Assembly: GCF_900078395.1 (NCBI RefSeq)
Contig: NZ_FKLA01000009.1
Coordinates: forward strand, 99,305 to 163,304
Direction: 5' to 3'
Length of the DNA stretch: 64,000 nucleotides
Origin: Anaerotruncus rubiinfantis
GTDB taxonomy: Bacteria > Bacillota > Clostridia > Oscillospirales > Ruminococcaceae
Made by a program: the position numbers and the translations under genes. How positions within the stretch are numbered: the stretch's first letter is position 1; each line of letters begins with the position of its first letter. Under the pieces are notes generated by a model, which saw only the letters and a list, made by a program, of their open reading frames with translations, was not told the DNA's origin and searched no databases. Below, in pieces: positions 9,769-18,771 of this stretch.

Positions 9769-10092
9769 TTAAAAAGTTTCACCGCACTTGGGATTTTTGC
9801 AAAGACGTTCTTTCGAGCCGTCGTTCAGGATCTTGTGGGCAAGTCTGGTGGGTTTGCCGCATTTGGGGCAGACGAGCATTACCTTGGAGGCGTACATGGC
9901 GCCTTCGGCCTTCACAATGCCGCCCGCGTCACCCATTTTACGGGGTTTGACGTGTTTGGTCATCATGTTGACACCTTCCACGATCACTTTCTGCTCCTTC
10001 GGGGAAACCTCAAGAACCTTGCCCTTTTTGCCCTTGTCCTTGCCGGACAGAACGATGACTGTATCGCCCGTTTTGACGTGAAGTTTATTCAC
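9769..10092 (-). CDS. rplX: 50S ribosomal protein L24
   Basis: L24 is an early assembly initiator at the exit-tunnel side of the 50S subunit. The protein has 107 residues: an N-terminal KOW motif ([23 protein letters not shown]) and a C-terminal Cys4 segment (CPKCGKPTR ... CKNPKC) that probably binds zinc, as in many bacterial L24 proteins. It lies between rplN and rplE. Confidence 0.97.
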   Translation of the reverse strand: MNKLHVKTGDTVIVLSGKDKGKKGKVLEVSPKEQKVIVEGVNMMTKHVKPRKMGDAGGIVKAEGAMYASKVMLVCPKCGKPTRLAHKILNDGSKERLCKNPKCGETF

Positions 10093-10107
10093 TTTTGAGC
10101 ACCTCCA

Positions 10108-10476
10108 TTACAGCACCTCAGGAGCGAGGCTTAATATCTTGAGGTAATCTTTCTCGCGCAGTTCCCTGGCCACTGGTCCAAAGATACGCGTACCTCTCGG
10201 GTTTTTGTCTTCCTTTATGATGACCGCCGCGTTCTCATCAAAGCGGATATAGGTTCCGTCTTCACGGGCTATACCTTTTGCGGAACGAACGACAACTGCT
10301 TTTACTACGTCGCCCTTTTTCACCTGGCCGCCGGGCGCAGCTTTCTTGACAGAAGCCACGATCACGTCGCCGATGTTCGCATATCTTCTGCGGGAGCCGC
10401 CAAGCACACGGATGCACATGAGTTCCTTCGCACCGGTGTTGTCGGCAACCTTCAGATAGGTCTGCATCTGAATCAC
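10108..10476 (-). CDS. rplN: 50S ribosomal protein L14
   Basis: L14 forms part of the intersubunit bridge with 16S rRNA. The mature reading is 122 residues, the exact family length, if translation begins at a GTG codon ([20 protein letters not shown]). A GGAGG site lies eight bases before that GTG. The longer frame upstream reads through the ribosome-binding site and is not supported. The C-terminus has [20 protein letters not shown]. Confidence 0.96.
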   Translation of the reverse strand: MIQMQTYLKVADNTGAKELMCIRVLGGSRRRYANIGDVIVASVKKAAPGGQVKKGDVVKAVVVRSAKGIAREDGTYIRFDENAAVIIKEDKNPRGTRIFGPVARELREKDYLKILSLAPEVL

Positions 10477-10521
10477 AGAGCGTTCCTCCTTTCGAATGGG
10501 CCCCAAAAGGCCCTGATCAAA

Positions 10522-10779
10522 TTATTTCGCCTTCGTGATGATCTCGGTAACTCTCCACCGTTTGTCTTTGGACAGGGGGCGGGTTTCCATGATCTCAACT
10601 TTATCTCCGATGCCGCACGCGTTGTTCTCGTCATGCGCCTTGAACTTTACCGTGCGCTTGATGATCTTTTTGTAAAGGGGGTGTTTGACGTTGTCCTGAA
10701 TGGCGACGACAACAGTTTTGTCCATCTTGTCGCTCACAACCGTTCCAACGCGGGTTTTTCTGAGATTTCTTTCGCTCAT
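10522..10779 (-). CDS. rpsQ: 30S ribosomal protein S17
   Basis: S17 is a primary 16S rRNA-binding protein with an OB fold. The protein has 85 residues, starts [22 protein letters not shown], and contains the family motif [29 protein letters not shown]. It lies between rpmC and rplN. Confidence 0.97.
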   Translation of the reverse strand: MSERNLRKTRVGTVVSDKMDKTVVVAIQDNVKHPLYKKIIKRTVKFKAHDENNACGIGDKVEIMETRPLSKDKRWRVTEIITKAK

Positions 10780-10801
10780 TTACCTTCGTCCTCCCTTCCG
10801 C

Positions 10802-11005
10802 TTACTGCGCGCTCTTGAGCTCGTTTTCCCGGATCAGGGTCTTGACGCGCGCGATGTCGCGTTTGACGTCCTTGAGCCTGAGGGGGTTGTCGAGCTGGTT
10901 GATCGCATGCTGGAAGCGAAGGTTGAAAAGTTCTGCCTTGAGGTCCTGAAGCTTTTCGCCCAGTTCCTTGGCGGACATATTCCTAAGCTCAGTGGCCTTC
11001 ATCAC
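10802..11005 (-). CDS. rpmC: 50S ribosomal protein L29
   Basis: L29 borders the exit tunnel near the site where trigger factor docks. The 67-residue helical protein reads [20 protein letters not shown], then [20 protein letters not shown], the L29 signature. Two adjacent ATG codons are possible starts. It overlaps the end of rplP by four bases, so the two are translationally coupled. Confidence 0.96.
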   Translation of the reverse strand: MMKATELRNMSAKELGEKLQDLKAELFNLRFQHAINQLDNPLRLKDVKRDIARVKTLIRENELKSAQ

Positions 11006-11433
11006 TCTTCACTCCCCTTTTCTTCAGTTTCTTTTGCTACAAACTTGCACTTGATCGGCAGTTTGTGCGCTGCGAGACGCATCGCCTCGCGGGCGAGTTC
11101 CTCGGACACGCCGCCGATTTCAAACATCACGCGGCCCGGTTTCACAACGGCCACCCAGTATTCCGGGGAACCTTTACCGGAACCCATTCGGGTCTCAGCC
11201 GGCTTTTCAGTGATCGGCTTATCCGGGAAAATCTTGATCCAAACCTGACCGCCACGTTTGATGTAACGGGTCATGGCGATACGGGCCGCCTCGATCTGAT
11301 TCGAGGTGATCCACGCCGGCTCGGTTGCCTGCAGGCCAAAATCACCGTAAGTGACTTTGTTTCCGCGGTACGCTTTGCCGGTCAGACGGCCTCTGTGTAC
11401 TCTGCGGTATTTCACTCTCTTAGGCAGAAGCAT
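11002..11433 (-). CDS. rplP: 50S ribosomal protein L16
   Basis: L16 organises the A-site region of the 50S subunit. The protein has 143 residues and starts [19 protein letters not shown]; it contains [25 protein letters not shown]. The ATG shares its A with the stop codon of rpsC, and a longer frame runs back into rpsC and is rejected. It lies between rpsC and rpmC. Confidence 0.97.
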   Translation of the reverse strand: MLLPKRVKYRRVHRGRLTGKAYRGNKVTYGDFGLQATEPAWITSNQIEAARIAMTRYIKRGGQVWIKIFPDKPITEKPAETRMGSGKGSPEYWVAVVKPGRVMFEIGGVSEELAREAMRLAAHKLPIKCKFVAKETEEKGSEE

Positions 11434-12122
11434 TATTTGCTGCCTCCTTCCCTGCGAGGAGCTCTGGCATCCCCGAGTACCTCCCCGGCATAAATCCAAA
11501 CCTTGACGCCGATTCTGCCGTAGGTGGTGTTCGCCTCCGCGAAGCCGTAGTCGATATCGGCGCGGATGGTCTGCAGCGGGATGGTGCCCTCATGGTAATG
11601 TTCGGTTCTCGCGATCTCGGCGCCGCCCAGACGGCCGGAAACCTCAACCTTGATGCCCTTGGCGCCAAACTTCATGGCGCGGCCGATGGCCTGTTTCATC
11701 GCGCGGCGGAAAGAAACGCGTCCCTCGAGCTGCGCGGCGATGCTTTCAGCGACGAGCTGGGCGTTCTTGTCGGCGGATTTCACCTCGACGACGTTGATGA
11801 ACACCTGGCGGCGGTCGGCGTCGGCCTTGCCTTTGTTGATCATTTCATCGCACAGCTTGCGGATTCTTTCGATCTCCGATCCGCCCTTACCGATCACGAT
11901 ACCCGGGCGGGAGCAGTGCACGTGGATGCGCACCTTGGTGGCGTCACGTTCAATTTCGATTCTGGGGATACCTGCGTCATACAGGGTTTTCTTTAAGAAC
12001 TTGCGCAGCTTATAATCCTCAACCAGGATATCGCCGAAAGCAGAGTCCTTAGCAAACCAGCGGGAATCCCAATCCTTAATTACTCCGACACGAAGGCCGT
12101 GCGGATTCACTTTTTGGCCCAT
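11433..12122 (-). CDS. rpsC: 30S ribosomal protein S3
   Basis: S3 lines the mRNA entry channel and contributes helicase activity with S4 and S5. The protein has 229 residues: an N-terminal segment [20 protein letters not shown], a type-2 KH domain with the GxxG loop in [12 protein letters not shown] (about residues 75-90), and a C-terminal domain ending in [12 protein letters not shown]. It starts 20 bases after rplV. Confidence 0.97.
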   Translation of the reverse strand: MGQKVNPHGLRVGVIKDWDSRWFAKDSAFGDILVEDYKLRKFLKKTLYDAGIPRIEIERDATKVRIHVHCSRPGIVIGKGGSEIERIRKLCDEMINKGKADADRRQVFINVVEVKSADKNAQLVAESIAAQLEGRVSFRRAMKQAIGRAMKFGAKGIKVEVSGRLGGAEIARTEHYHEGTIPLQTIRADIDYGFAEANTTYGRIGVKVWIYAGEVLGDARAPRREGGSK

Positions 12123-12142
12123 AGTTTACCTCCTCTTTCAGC

Positions 12143-12478
12143 TTATTCCCGTTCTGCGACGGTGATAAATACGTGTGAAGTTCTTTTCAGCACCCGGAAC
12201 GCTCTGCCCTGGGCGCGGGGACGAATCCGTTTCATGGTCGGGCCGGGGACGACGTAGCACTCCGAAACATAGAGATTATTCTTATCCATGTTGAAGTTGT
12301 TTTCCGCGTTCGCCACAGCCGACTTCAGCAGCTTCTCAAGGGGCTCGCAAGCGGCCTTGGGAGTGTGCCGGAGAATTGCCATAGCCTGATCAGCAGGCTT
12401 ATTTCTGATAAGATCAAGCACGATCTGCACCTTACGGGGCGCGATTCGGGCATGTCTCAACGAAGCCTTTGCTTCCAT
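12143..12478 (-). CDS. rplV: 50S ribosomal protein L22
   Basis: L22 has a long beta-hairpin that forms the constriction of the exit tunnel. The protein has 111 residues when started at MEAKASLRHARIAPRKV, which is the standard length and N-terminus. GGAGG lies nine bases upstream of that ATG. The C-terminal hairpin segment AQGRAFRVLKRTSHVFITV is conserved. Confidence 0.96.
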   Translation of the reverse strand: MEAKASLRHARIAPRKVQIVLDLIRNKPADQAMAILRHTPKAACEPLEKLLKSAVANAENNFNMDKNNLYVSECYVVPGPTMKRIRPRAQGRAFRVLKRTSHVFITVAERE

Positions 12479-12504
12479 TGGTGATTTCCTCCTTTCGGCC
12501 ACGT

Positions 12505-12780
12505 TTACTTGGTTTTTCTCGCGCCGGCATGGCCACGATAAGTTCTGGTGGGCGCAAACTCGCCGAGCTTATGTCCAACCATATCTTCGGTCACATATAC
12601 CGGCACATGTTTGCGGCCGTCATGCACCGCAAAGGTGTGCCCGACAAAATCGGGGAATATCGTCGATGCGCGGCTCCAGGTCTTGAGAACCTGTTTCTTC
12701 TCGCCGCTCTCGTTCATCTTCTGAACCCTAGCCAGCAGAACGGGCTGTACATAAGGTCCCTTTTTCACGCTTCTACCCAT
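12505..12780 (-). CDS. rpsS: 30S ribosomal protein S19
   Basis: S19 works with S13 in the head of the 30S subunit near the A-site tRNA. The protein has 91 residues: [20 protein letters not shown] at the start and the signature [45 protein letters not shown]. It lies between rplB and rplV. Confidence 0.97.
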   Translation of the reverse strand: MGRSVKKGPYVQPVLLARVQKMNESGEKKQVLKTWSRASTIFPDFVGHTFAVHDGRKHVPVYVTEDMVGHKLGEFAPTRTYRGHAGARKTK

Positions 12781-12805
12781 GAAAATTTCCTCCTTTCAGC
12801 CCGCT

Positions 12806-13639
12806 TTACTTCGCGTTGCGACGCTTGACAATAAACTTGTCGGAGCGGTTGTGTTTCGCGCGGGTCTTGTACCCGAGCGCCGGTTTGCCCCAAGGGGTGA
12901 CAGGTCCGGGACGTCCGACAGGGCTCTTGCCCTCACCACCGCCGTGCGGATGGTCGCAGGGGTTCATGACCGAACCGCGGACGGTAGGACGCCAGCCCAT
13001 GTGGCGGCGGCGGCCGGCCTTGCCGTAGTTGACGTTTTCCGCGTCAATGTTGCCGACCTGGCCGATGGTGGCGATGCAGATTTCCGGGATGTTCCGGAGT
13101 TCTCCGGACGGAAGCCGGACAAGCGCCATGCCGTTTTCCTTCGCCATCAGCTGCGCCATGACGCCGGCCGAACGCGCCAGCTGCGCGCCTTTTCCGGGGT
13201 AAAGCTCGATGTTGTGGATGAAGGTACCGGTCGGGATGTTCATCATCGGCAGTGCGTTGCCGGGCTTGATATCCGCGGACGCGCCGGAAACGACGGTGTC
13301 GCCGACCTTCAGGCCGTTCGGAGCGATGATGTAGCGCTTCTCGCCGTCCTCATACTGGATGAGCGCGATGTGCGCGGTACGGTTCGGGTCGTATTCAAGG
13401 GTCAGAACGGTTGCTTTCATATCCGCCTTGTCGCGTTTGAAATCGACGACGCGGTATTTCCGGCGGTTGCCGCCACCGCGGTGACGGACCGTGATGCGGC
13501 CGTTCGAGTTGCGTCCGGAATGCTTCTTCAGGGGTTCCAGAAGGCTTTTCTCGGGAGCAACCTTTGACAGCCCGCTGTAGTCGGTGACAGTCATCTGCCG
13601 GCGCGACGGGGTTGTCGGCTTATAGGATTTAATAGCCAT
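12806..13639 (-). CDS. rplB: 50S ribosomal protein L2
   Basis: L2 is a primary 23S rRNA-binding protein needed for peptidyl transferase function. The protein has 277 residues. The region near the peptidyl transferase centre is present as [20 protein letters not shown], including the conserved histidine. It starts [18 protein letters not shown]. Unlike the other junctions of this operon, 182 non-coding bases separate it from rplW; they are listed separately. Confidence 0.97.
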   Translation of the reverse strand: MAIKSYKPTTPSRRQMTVTDYSGLSKVAPEKSLLEPLKKHSGRNSNGRITVRHRGGGNRRKYRVVDFKRDKADMKATVLTLEYDPNRTAHIALIQYEDGEKRYIIAPNGLKVGDTVVSGASADIKPGNALPMMNIPTGTFIHNIELYPGKGAQLARSAGVMAQLMAKENGMALVRLPSGELRNIPEICIATIGQVGNIDAENVNYGKAGRRRHMGWRPTVRGSVMNPCDHPHGGGEGKSPVGRPGPVTPWGKPALGYKTRAKHNRSDKFIVKRRNAK

Positions 13640-13821
13640 TCGGTTTCACTCTCCTCATAATGTGTTAGCGGGGTTGTGCCGCATCCCTTCCAAAAACGGT
13701 GCTGTTTTAGCCGTTTTGGCCGCTAAACCGGCGGGCGGCGCGCGCCGCGGGATTTGGCACCATGCCGCCGGACGCTTTCCGGCGGGTTATGAGTTCCCCA
13801 TACGTGGACTGGCTGGGTCCA
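13640..13821 (-). other. Unusually long structured spacer between rplW and rplB
   Basis: Most junctions in this operon are 1-35 bases long, but this one is 182. On the minus strand it contains a GCCGGA/GTCCGGC hairpin, a self-complementary GCGGCGCGCGCCGC, and a pairable AAAACGGC / ACCGTTTT segment. The rplB ribosome-binding site GAGGAG follows. No ORF with a ribosome-binding site was seen. It may be a translational control element or an inserted repeat fragment; the sequence alone does not decide. Confidence 0.5.
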
Positions 13822-14118
13822 TTACAGCATGGTGTCGAAGAACTCAATGGTCTTCGACCCTTCGGTCAGGGTGACGATCGCCTTTTTGTAAGACGGCGTG
13901 TAACCGAAGTTGCGGCCCATTCTCTTCATGCGGCCGCGGCAGTTCAGGGTGTTGACCTTCGCCACTTTGGTGCCGGGGAAAAGGCCCTCAACCGCTTTTG
14001 CGATCTCAATCTTGTTGGCGTCCTTTGCAACCTTGAAGGTGTACTTCTTCAGCTGCACGTTCGCCATGGAAGCTTCGGTGATAACCGGACGAAGAATGAT
14101 GTCCTGCGGAGCTTTCAT
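13822..14118 (-). CDS. rplW: 50S ribosomal protein L23
   Basis: L23 lies at the tunnel exit and docks trigger factor and SRP. The protein has 98 residues: [20 protein letters not shown] at the start, [22 protein letters not shown], and [19 protein letters not shown]. Its start overlaps the stop codon of rplD by one base. Confidence 0.97.
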   Translation of the reverse strand: MKAPQDIILRPVITEASMANVQLKKYTFKVAKDANKIEIAKAVEGLFPGTKVAKVNTLNCRGRMKRMGRNFGYTPSYKKAIVTLTEGSKTIEFFDTML

Positions 14119-14741
14119 TACGCGTACACCTCCTCAAGTTTGGCTACGGCGTCTTTGGCAACGATGAACTTGTCGCAGTTCACGATGTCGTAGACGTTGA
14201 TGGTGTTGACCAGAGCGGTCTTTACGCCGGGGATGTTCGCGGCGCTCTTGATGACCTGCTCGTTCACTTCGGGCATCAGGATCAGCGCTTTTTTCTCGGC
14301 GCCGAGCGCTTTGAGCATGCCAACCATCGCTTTGGTCTTAAACCCGTCGACAGCGATCGAGTCAACGACAATCATGTCGCCGGTCAGGACCTTGTCGGAG
14401 AAGACCGACTTGATTGCCAGACGGCGGACTTTCTTGTTCAGCGAGTAGCTGTAATCGCGGGGCTTCGGGCCAAGCGCGATGCCGCCCTTTCTCCACTGCG
14501 GAGCCCGGATGGAACCCTGGCGCGCATGGCCGGTGCCCTTCTGTCTCCACGGCTTTTTGCCGCCGCCGGATACTTCGGTGCGGGTCAGCGTGGACTGGGT
14601 GCCCTGACGCTGATTTGCAAGGTAGTTGACGACAACCTGGTGAACGACCGCAGGGTTGGGTGTCACACCGAACACGGCTTCGGAAAGTTCCATCTCCGAA
14701 ACAACTTTGCCGGCCATATCGTATACATTAACCTTTGGCAT
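14118..14741 (-). CDS. rplD: 50S ribosomal protein L4
   Basis: L4 has an extended loop in the exit tunnel; in E. coli it also represses the S10 operon. The protein has 207 residues: [20 protein letters not shown] at the start, and the loop motif [19 protein letters not shown] around residue 75. The start is the ATG preceded by a GGAGG site, 19 bases after rplC; the longer frame overlaps rplC and is rejected. Confidence 0.97.
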   Translation of the reverse strand: MPKVNVYDMAGKVVSEMELSEAVFGVTPNPAVVHQVVVNYLANQRQGTQSTLTRTEVSGGGKKPWRQKGTGHARQGSIRAPQWRKGGIALGPKPRDYSYSLNKKVRRLAIKSVFSDKVLTGDMIVVDSIAVDGFKTKAMVGMLKALGAEKKALILMPEVNEQVIKSAANIPGVKTALVNTINVYDIVNCDKFIVAKDAVAKLEEVYA

Positions 14742-14760
14742 TGTGTGTATCCTCCTTCCC

Positions 14761-15393
14761 TTACGCCTTGACGCTATCGGTGATGCAGACCACGCCGCCC
14801 TTGGCGCCGGGGATCGCTCCCTTGATAGCAATCAGATTATTTTCGGCGTCAACCTTGACGACCTCGAGATTCTGGACGGTGACGCGCTCGGCGCCCATGT
14901 GTCCAGGCAGCTTCTTGCCCTTCATGACTCTCGACGGGTCGGAGCAGGCGCCCAGGGAACCCTGGTGTCTGGCAACCGGGCCGGAACCATGGGTCTCTTT
15001 GAGACGGCCGAAGTTGTAACGCTTGATGGTGCCGGCGTAACCTTTACCTTTGCTGGTTCCAACAACGTCCACAGCGTCTCCCGCCGCGAAAGCGTCGGCC
15101 TTGATGATGTCGCCCACGTTCAGAGCGGCGCAGTCGGCCAGCCGGAATTCCCTCAGCGTTTTCTTGTTTGCGACGTCAGCTTTTGCGAAGTGGCCCTTCA
15201 TCGGTTTGTTGCAGGCCTTGTCCGAGATGTCGCCGAAACCGATCTGCACGGCTTCATAGCCGTCGTTTTCGGTTGTCTTCTTCTGAACGACAACGCACGG
15301 GCCCGCTTCAACGACGGTGACGGGGATCATCTTGCCGTTTTCGTCAAAAAGCTGGGTCATACCGATCTTTTTGCCTACGATGCACTTTTGCAT
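14761..15393 (-). CDS. rplC: 50S ribosomal protein L3
   Basis: L3 reaches into the peptidyl transferase centre and starts 50S assembly. The protein has 210 residues: [20 protein letters not shown] at the start and the loop [20 protein letters not shown], with [13 protein letters not shown]. The 86 bases before it hold two small hairpins (GACGGC/GCCGTC and GTTGGC/GCCAAC) just before the ribosome-binding site. Confidence 0.97.
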   Translation of the reverse strand: MQKCIVGKKIGMTQLFDENGKMIPVTVVEAGPCVVVQKKTTENDGYEAVQIGFGDISDKACNKPMKGHFAKADVANKKTLREFRLADCAALNVGDIIKADAFAAGDAVDVVGTSKGKGYAGTIKRYNFGRLKETHGSGPVARHQGSLGACSDPSRVMKGKKLPGHMGAERVTVQNLEVVKVDAENNLIAIKGAIPGAKGGVVCITDSVKA

Positions 15394-15479
15394 ACCTTTC
15401 TTTACCTCCTACGGTTATTGGTTGGCATTCGCCAACATGACCTGACGGCGGCTTGCCGTCGTCGGGGTTTGCCGGATCA

Positions 15480-15791
15480 TTAGAGCTTGATCTCAATTTC
15501 CACGCCGGCGGGAAGTTCGAGACCGGTCAGCGCCTCGACCGTCTTGTTGGACGGACGCAGGATGTCGATGAGCCGTTTGTGGGTTCTCATCTCGAACTGC
15601 TCGCGGCTGTCCTTATACTTATGAACAGCACGCAGAATGGTAACGATCTCCTTTTCGGTGGGAAGGGGGATCGGGCCGGAAACGCGGGCGCCGGTGCGCT
15701 TTGCGGTTTCCACGATCTTCTCCGCCGATGCATCCACCAGCTGGTGATCATAGCCTTTGAGCCGGATCCTGATTTTTTCTTTGACTGCCAC
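15480..15791 (-). CDS. rpsJ: 30S ribosomal protein S10
   Basis: S10 is a head protein of the 30S subunit and also NusE, the partner of NusB in antitermination. The protein has 103 residues: [20 protein letters not shown] and [41 protein letters not shown]. It starts at ATG or GTG near AAGGAGGCGATG on the minus strand. As first gene of the S10 operon it follows a leader of about 300 bases with a promoter and a terminator-like hairpin. Confidence 0.97.
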   Translation of the reverse strand: MAVKEKIRIRLKGYDHQLVDASAEKIVETAKRTGARVSGPIPLPTEKEIVTILRAVHKYKDSREQFEMRTHKRLIDILRPSNKTVEALTGLELPAGVEIEIKL

Positions 15792-15882
15792 TTAAACATC
15801 GCCTCCTTAAAGTTTTCACGACGACGCTTTAAGAACTGATTTCTTCTGCACACCGCTCCGGGTGTTTCGCGGCTGGGCATAC

Positions 15883-15915
15883 AAAAAATCCGGTAAACCG
15901 TAACAGTTTATCCGG
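15883..15915 (-). terminator. Terminator-like hairpin in the rpsJ leader (attenuator candidate)
   Basis: On the minus strand TCCGG-A-TAAAC pairs with GTTTA-CCGGA across a short loop, and six T residues follow directly. It lies between the promoter at 16.1 kb and rpsJ, so transcripts of the operon must cross it. In Bacillus the S10 operon has a leader subject to termination control; the same role is inferred here. Confidence 0.6.
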
Positions 15916-16093
15916 ACTTTATACCGCCCGCGGGTTTCCCCGCAACCGCAAACTTCCCCCTATGGAAAGCGCACAGTTCCTGTTCAGTATTAAAGTCGCC
16001 CGGTTTAAAATCGGACATACTCCGCGGAAATTCCCCGCCTCAAGGGCGGCCACCTCCCGCATCAACGCATATCTTGTGCAGTCACGCTCGATT

Positions 16094-16122
16094 ATAATAC
16101 CATAACCTCCGGCAAAATGCAA
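16094..16122 (-). promoter_or_regulatory. Promoter of the S10-spc-alpha operon
   Basis: On the minus strand TTGCAT and TATTAT are separated by 17 bases, a good sigma-A match. It is the only such site seen upstream of rpsJ, and predicts a leader of about 300 bases. Confidence 0.7.
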
Positions 16123-16189
16123 GTATTTTTATAAATATTTTTGGCAATAAAGTCATTAAAAAATTACGGCCCGAAAACGGAAAAGCCGC

Positions 16190-16219
16190 TTGACTTTTCC
16201 ACGTTGAAAAGCGTAAAAT
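16190..16219 (+). promoter_or_regulatory. Promoter of the MarR-family gene
   Basis: TTGACT and TAAAAT are separated by 18 bases, about 60 bases before the MarR start codon. The AT-rich segment that follows (TTATTAATTATGAATATT) could hold an operator. Confidence 0.65.
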
Positions 16220-16276
16220 AATAGCAAACCAAAACAGTTATTAATTATGAATATTTTTGTCTGATGAAGGAGCAGT

Positions 16277-16765
16277 ATGATTACTACCAAACTGATCGTA
16301 GAGGACATCGTCAAGATCATCCCGGAATTTGAATACCAGTTCGGCCGCCCCATGAAGCTCATCACCCAGAAGGAACTGACCAACTATCAGAGCAAGGTGC
16401 TCACCGTGCTGCAGGTGGTGTCGGAAATCTCCATGTCCGAACTGGCCGACCGGCTCGTCATGAGCAAGCCCCAGCTCACCGCAAACGTGGACGTGCTGGT
16501 GCGGCTCGGCTTGGTGGAGCGCATCTCGGACCCCAACGACCGGCGCAAAATCATCATCCGGATGGCCGAAAAGGGCGTCCAGTACATAGATAAGACCAAA
16601 CAATCGATGGGGAAGTTTTACGACCTTTACTACAACAACCTCACCGAGGAGGAGCGGCTCAAGCTGTATCTGGCCATTGAGGACCTGTTGGTCCTGCTTG
16701 AGAAACTGAACCCCCTCTCCCATGGAATCACCCTCGAACAGCTCAAAGATGCGCCGGCCGAGTGA
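16277..16765 (+). CDS. MarR-family transcriptional regulator
   Basis: This 162-residue protein has a winged helix-turn-helix of the MarR type: QSKVLTVLQVVSEISMSELADRLVMSKPQLTANVDVLVRLGLVERISDPNDRRKIIIRMAEKG, about residues 35-100. The recognition helix would be SKPQLTANVDVLV and the wing DPNDRRKI. Such proteins are ligand-responsive repressors that act as dimers. It has its own promoter, a GGAG site, and faces the FAD-dependent oxidoreductase gene across a bidirectional terminator. Control of the neighbouring oxidoreductase and transporters is inferred from position only; the ligand is unknown. Confidence 0.85.
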   Translation: MITTKLIVEDIVKIIPEFEYQFGRPMKLITQKELTNYQSKVLTVLQVVSEISMSELADRLVMSKPQLTANVDVLVRLGLVERISDPNDRRKIIIRMAEKGVQYIDKTKQSMGKFYDLYYNNLTEEERLKLYLAIEDLLVLLEKLNPLSHGITLEQLKDAPAE

Positions 16766-16823
16766 AGCTGTCCCGTTCTCTTTATATAAAGGATAGGATT
16801 GCCAATTTTTCGAAGATCATACG

Positions 16824-16859
16824 AAACGACCTCCGCCCTGTTGGACGGAGGTCGTTTTT
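16824..16859. terminator. Bidirectional terminator
   Basis: An AAACGACCTCCG / CGGAGGTCGTTT hairpin with flanking A and T runs lies between the convergent MarR and oxidoreductase genes and can serve both. Confidence 0.85.
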
Positions 16860-16897
16860 GTGCCGGAGGATATTTTAACGGAGGGATAAGTATCTGA

Positions 16898-18367
16898 TTA
16901 CTCGACCGTGTCAGCCAGTTTCGCAGTGTATTCGCCGATGACGCGTCCCATCGCGATGGCTTCGGTGATATTGGTGCCGCCCGGATAGAACTTGTTGACG
17001 ATCGAACCCAGTTCACCAGCCGCGAAAAGGCGCTCGATGGGTTTCTCGTCGTTGTCCAGAACGCGGCCGTACGCGTCGTGCATCGGGCCGCCCTGGGTGT
17101 TTAAGAGCGACGGCCACAGCTCGATGGCATAGAAAGGCAGCTTGGTGATGGGGCCCATCTTGAAGCAGTCGCGGTTGAACTTCGGGTCATAGCCGGTGAG
17201 CGCCGCCTGGTTATAGTCCGCAACGGCCTTCTCCAGGACTCCCGGGTTATATCCGAGCTGTTTGCCCAGGTCAGCGATGGTGTAGGCCATCTTGATCCAG
17301 CCTTTTTCAATTTCGCGCTGGTTGTCCTGGCTCCAGCCCTCCCAGGTGGGGTCCTCCTGGATAATGCCGGGGCAATGGCCGATGATCGGGCCTGCCTCGC
17401 GGACGTTCTCGTCGAAGATCATCCAGGCAGGCATCCGCGGGTAGGCCATCTTTTCAGCGTTGCAGGCGGTGAAGTCGAATGCCATCGCATGCACGTCCAG
17501 GCCGGACTCATTCAGAAAACGCTCGCCGTTCTGGTCGACATACATATAGTTGGGCGCGTGCATGCCAATGCCGATCGGCTGCTCATGATCCTTTACCTTA
17601 TAGCTGACGCCGCAGGAGACGCCGGTCATATGCCACATCTTCGCGCCCAGTTTCGCGGTCATGGTGAGCCCGTCTCCGACGCTGCACATGCAGCCCTGGC
17701 TCATCAGCGGCATTCCAAGATAGTTGGTCTGCATCTCAGCGTTGCGGTTGAAGCCGCCGCAGGTGAGGCAAACCGCTTTTTTGGCGCGGATGAAGCAGGG
17801 GCCGTCCGGGGTTTCGGCCTTGATGCCAATGACTTCTCCGCTGGCGTTGGTGACGAGCTCCTTTCCACGGGTCTCATACTGGATCTTGATTCCCCGCTTG
17901 TTGACGCCGTGCATCAGGGAGGCAATCAGGTAATAGCCGCCGTTCATCCCAGGCGCGCCGCCGTCTTTGGGAACGAACTGCGAACGGCCGCCCAGTCCCT
18001 CGGAGCCTGGCAGGAAATCCCAGACGGCGTTGGGGGCCGGCGGAAACGGAACCTTCTCCGCGATCTTGAAGTCGCAGTCGCATTTCTGCTTGAACCATTC
18101 GTGGCTGGTGGCGGTGACCTCGACGAACTTGTGGATCAGATCATCCTTGACCGTGTCGTCGAACACTCCGCGGTAGTACTGGTAGACCTTCTCGTTGTCG
18201 AGAAATACACGCAGGGTGCCGCCGCTCAGACGGGTATTTCCGCCCGGGACCTTATCCGCTTCGATGACGAGCACGTCCGCGCCGTTGTCGTACGCTTCGA
18301 TGGCTGCGCAGCCGCCGGCTGCGCCCAGGCCAACCACGACGACGTCCACTGTTTTATCCCATTTCAT
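16898..18367 (-). CDS. FAD-dependent oxidoreductase, fumarate reductase/3-ketosteroid dehydrogenase-like
   Basis: The 489-residue protein belongs to the FAD_binding_2 family. The dinucleotide-binding motif VVVVGLGAAGGCAAIEA is near residues 10-27, with EADKVPGGNTRLSGG after it. A substrate cap domain fills the middle, and the C-terminal FAD contact reads LFAAGELGSIVNKFYPGGTNITEAIAMGRVIG. There is no signal peptide, haem or FMN-attachment domain, so it is probably cytoplasmic. Relatives reduce or dehydrogenate enoates, quinones or ketosteroids; the substrate here is unknown. A TTGACA-17-TATAAT promoter lies 125 bases upstream. A TTG two codons before the chosen ATG is too close to the AAGGAG site. 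Confidence 0.85.
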   Translation of the reverse strand: MKWDKTVDVVVVGLGAAGGCAAIEAYDNGADVLVIEADKVPGGNTRLSGGTLRVFLDNEKVYQYYRGVFDDTVKDDLIHKFVEVTATSHEWFKQKCDCDFKIAEKVPFPPAPNAVWDFLPGSEGLGGRSQFVPKDGGAPGMNGGYYLIASLMHGVNKRGIKIQYETRGKELVTNASGEVIGIKAETPDGPCFIRAKKAVCLTCGGFNRNAEMQTNYLGMPLMSQGCMCSVGDGLTMTAKLGAKMWHMTGVSCGVSYKVKDHEQPIGIGMHAPNYMYVDQNGERFLNESGLDVHAMAFDFTACNAEKMAYPRMPAWMIFDENVREAGPIIGHCPGIIQEDPTWEGWSQDNQREIEKGWIKMAYTIADLGKQLGYNPGVLEKAVADYNQAALTGYDPKFNRDCFKMGPITKLPFYAIELWPSLLNTQGGPMHDAYGRVLDNDEKPIERLFAAGELGSIVNKFYPGGTNITEAIAMGRVIGEYTAKLADTVE

Positions 18368-18491
18368 ACCCAAAACTCCTTTTACTGCGTTTTTTGTTTT
18401 CCCGGGGTTCTGTTGTGTACAGGTGAATGGTGCTGTGTTATCTGTTGTTTTTAAGAAATAATTAATATTTATTAAATATTTCTATATTTAA

Positions 18492-18520
18492 ATTATATTT
18501 ATTTGCTAACTAATTGTCAA
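18492..18520 (-). promoter_or_regulatory. Consensus sigma-A promoter of the oxidoreductase gene
   Basis: On the minus strand TTGACA and TATAAT match the consensus exactly with 17 bases between. Just downstream, AATATTTAATAAATATT is a near-perfect inverted repeat that could be a repressor site. Confidence 0.85.
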
Positions 18521-18561
18521 TGCAAATATCGCGACAAAAATCCGCACTATTTTTGTTTATA

Positions 18562-18696
18562 TTAACTTTCCGGAACCGGCGCGCCGCAGTGCGGGCAGAT
18601 CTTCATGCCGGGCATAAGCATGGCTCCGCAGTAGGGGCAGTAGGCCGGCGCGGCGCAGCGGGCCGCGGACAGCAGAGCCTTCATCTTCTCAAACAT
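18562..18696 (-). CDS. 44-residue zinc-ribbon protein
   Basis: This short gene was read directly from the sequence between the transporter and oxidoreductase genes. It starts MFEKMKALLSAARC and has two CxxC knuckles, CPYCG and CPHCG, separated by nine residues, the pattern of a minimal zinc ribbon. It ends APVPES with TAA. AGGAGG lies eight to nine bases before the ATG, which strongly supports translation. It has no membrane segment. The function is unknown; zinc ribbons of this type often sit at the end of larger proteins, so a remnant or an adaptor are both possible. Confidence 0.75.
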   Translation of the reverse strand: MFEKMKALLSAARCAAPAYCPYCGAMLMPGMKICPHCGAPVPES

Positions 18697-18771
18697 CGTG
18701 AATTTCCTCCTTCTGTGTGCTGGAGGGCCGCACGTCCACCGGGCATGCGGCCCTATTTTTTATGGTTTTTC

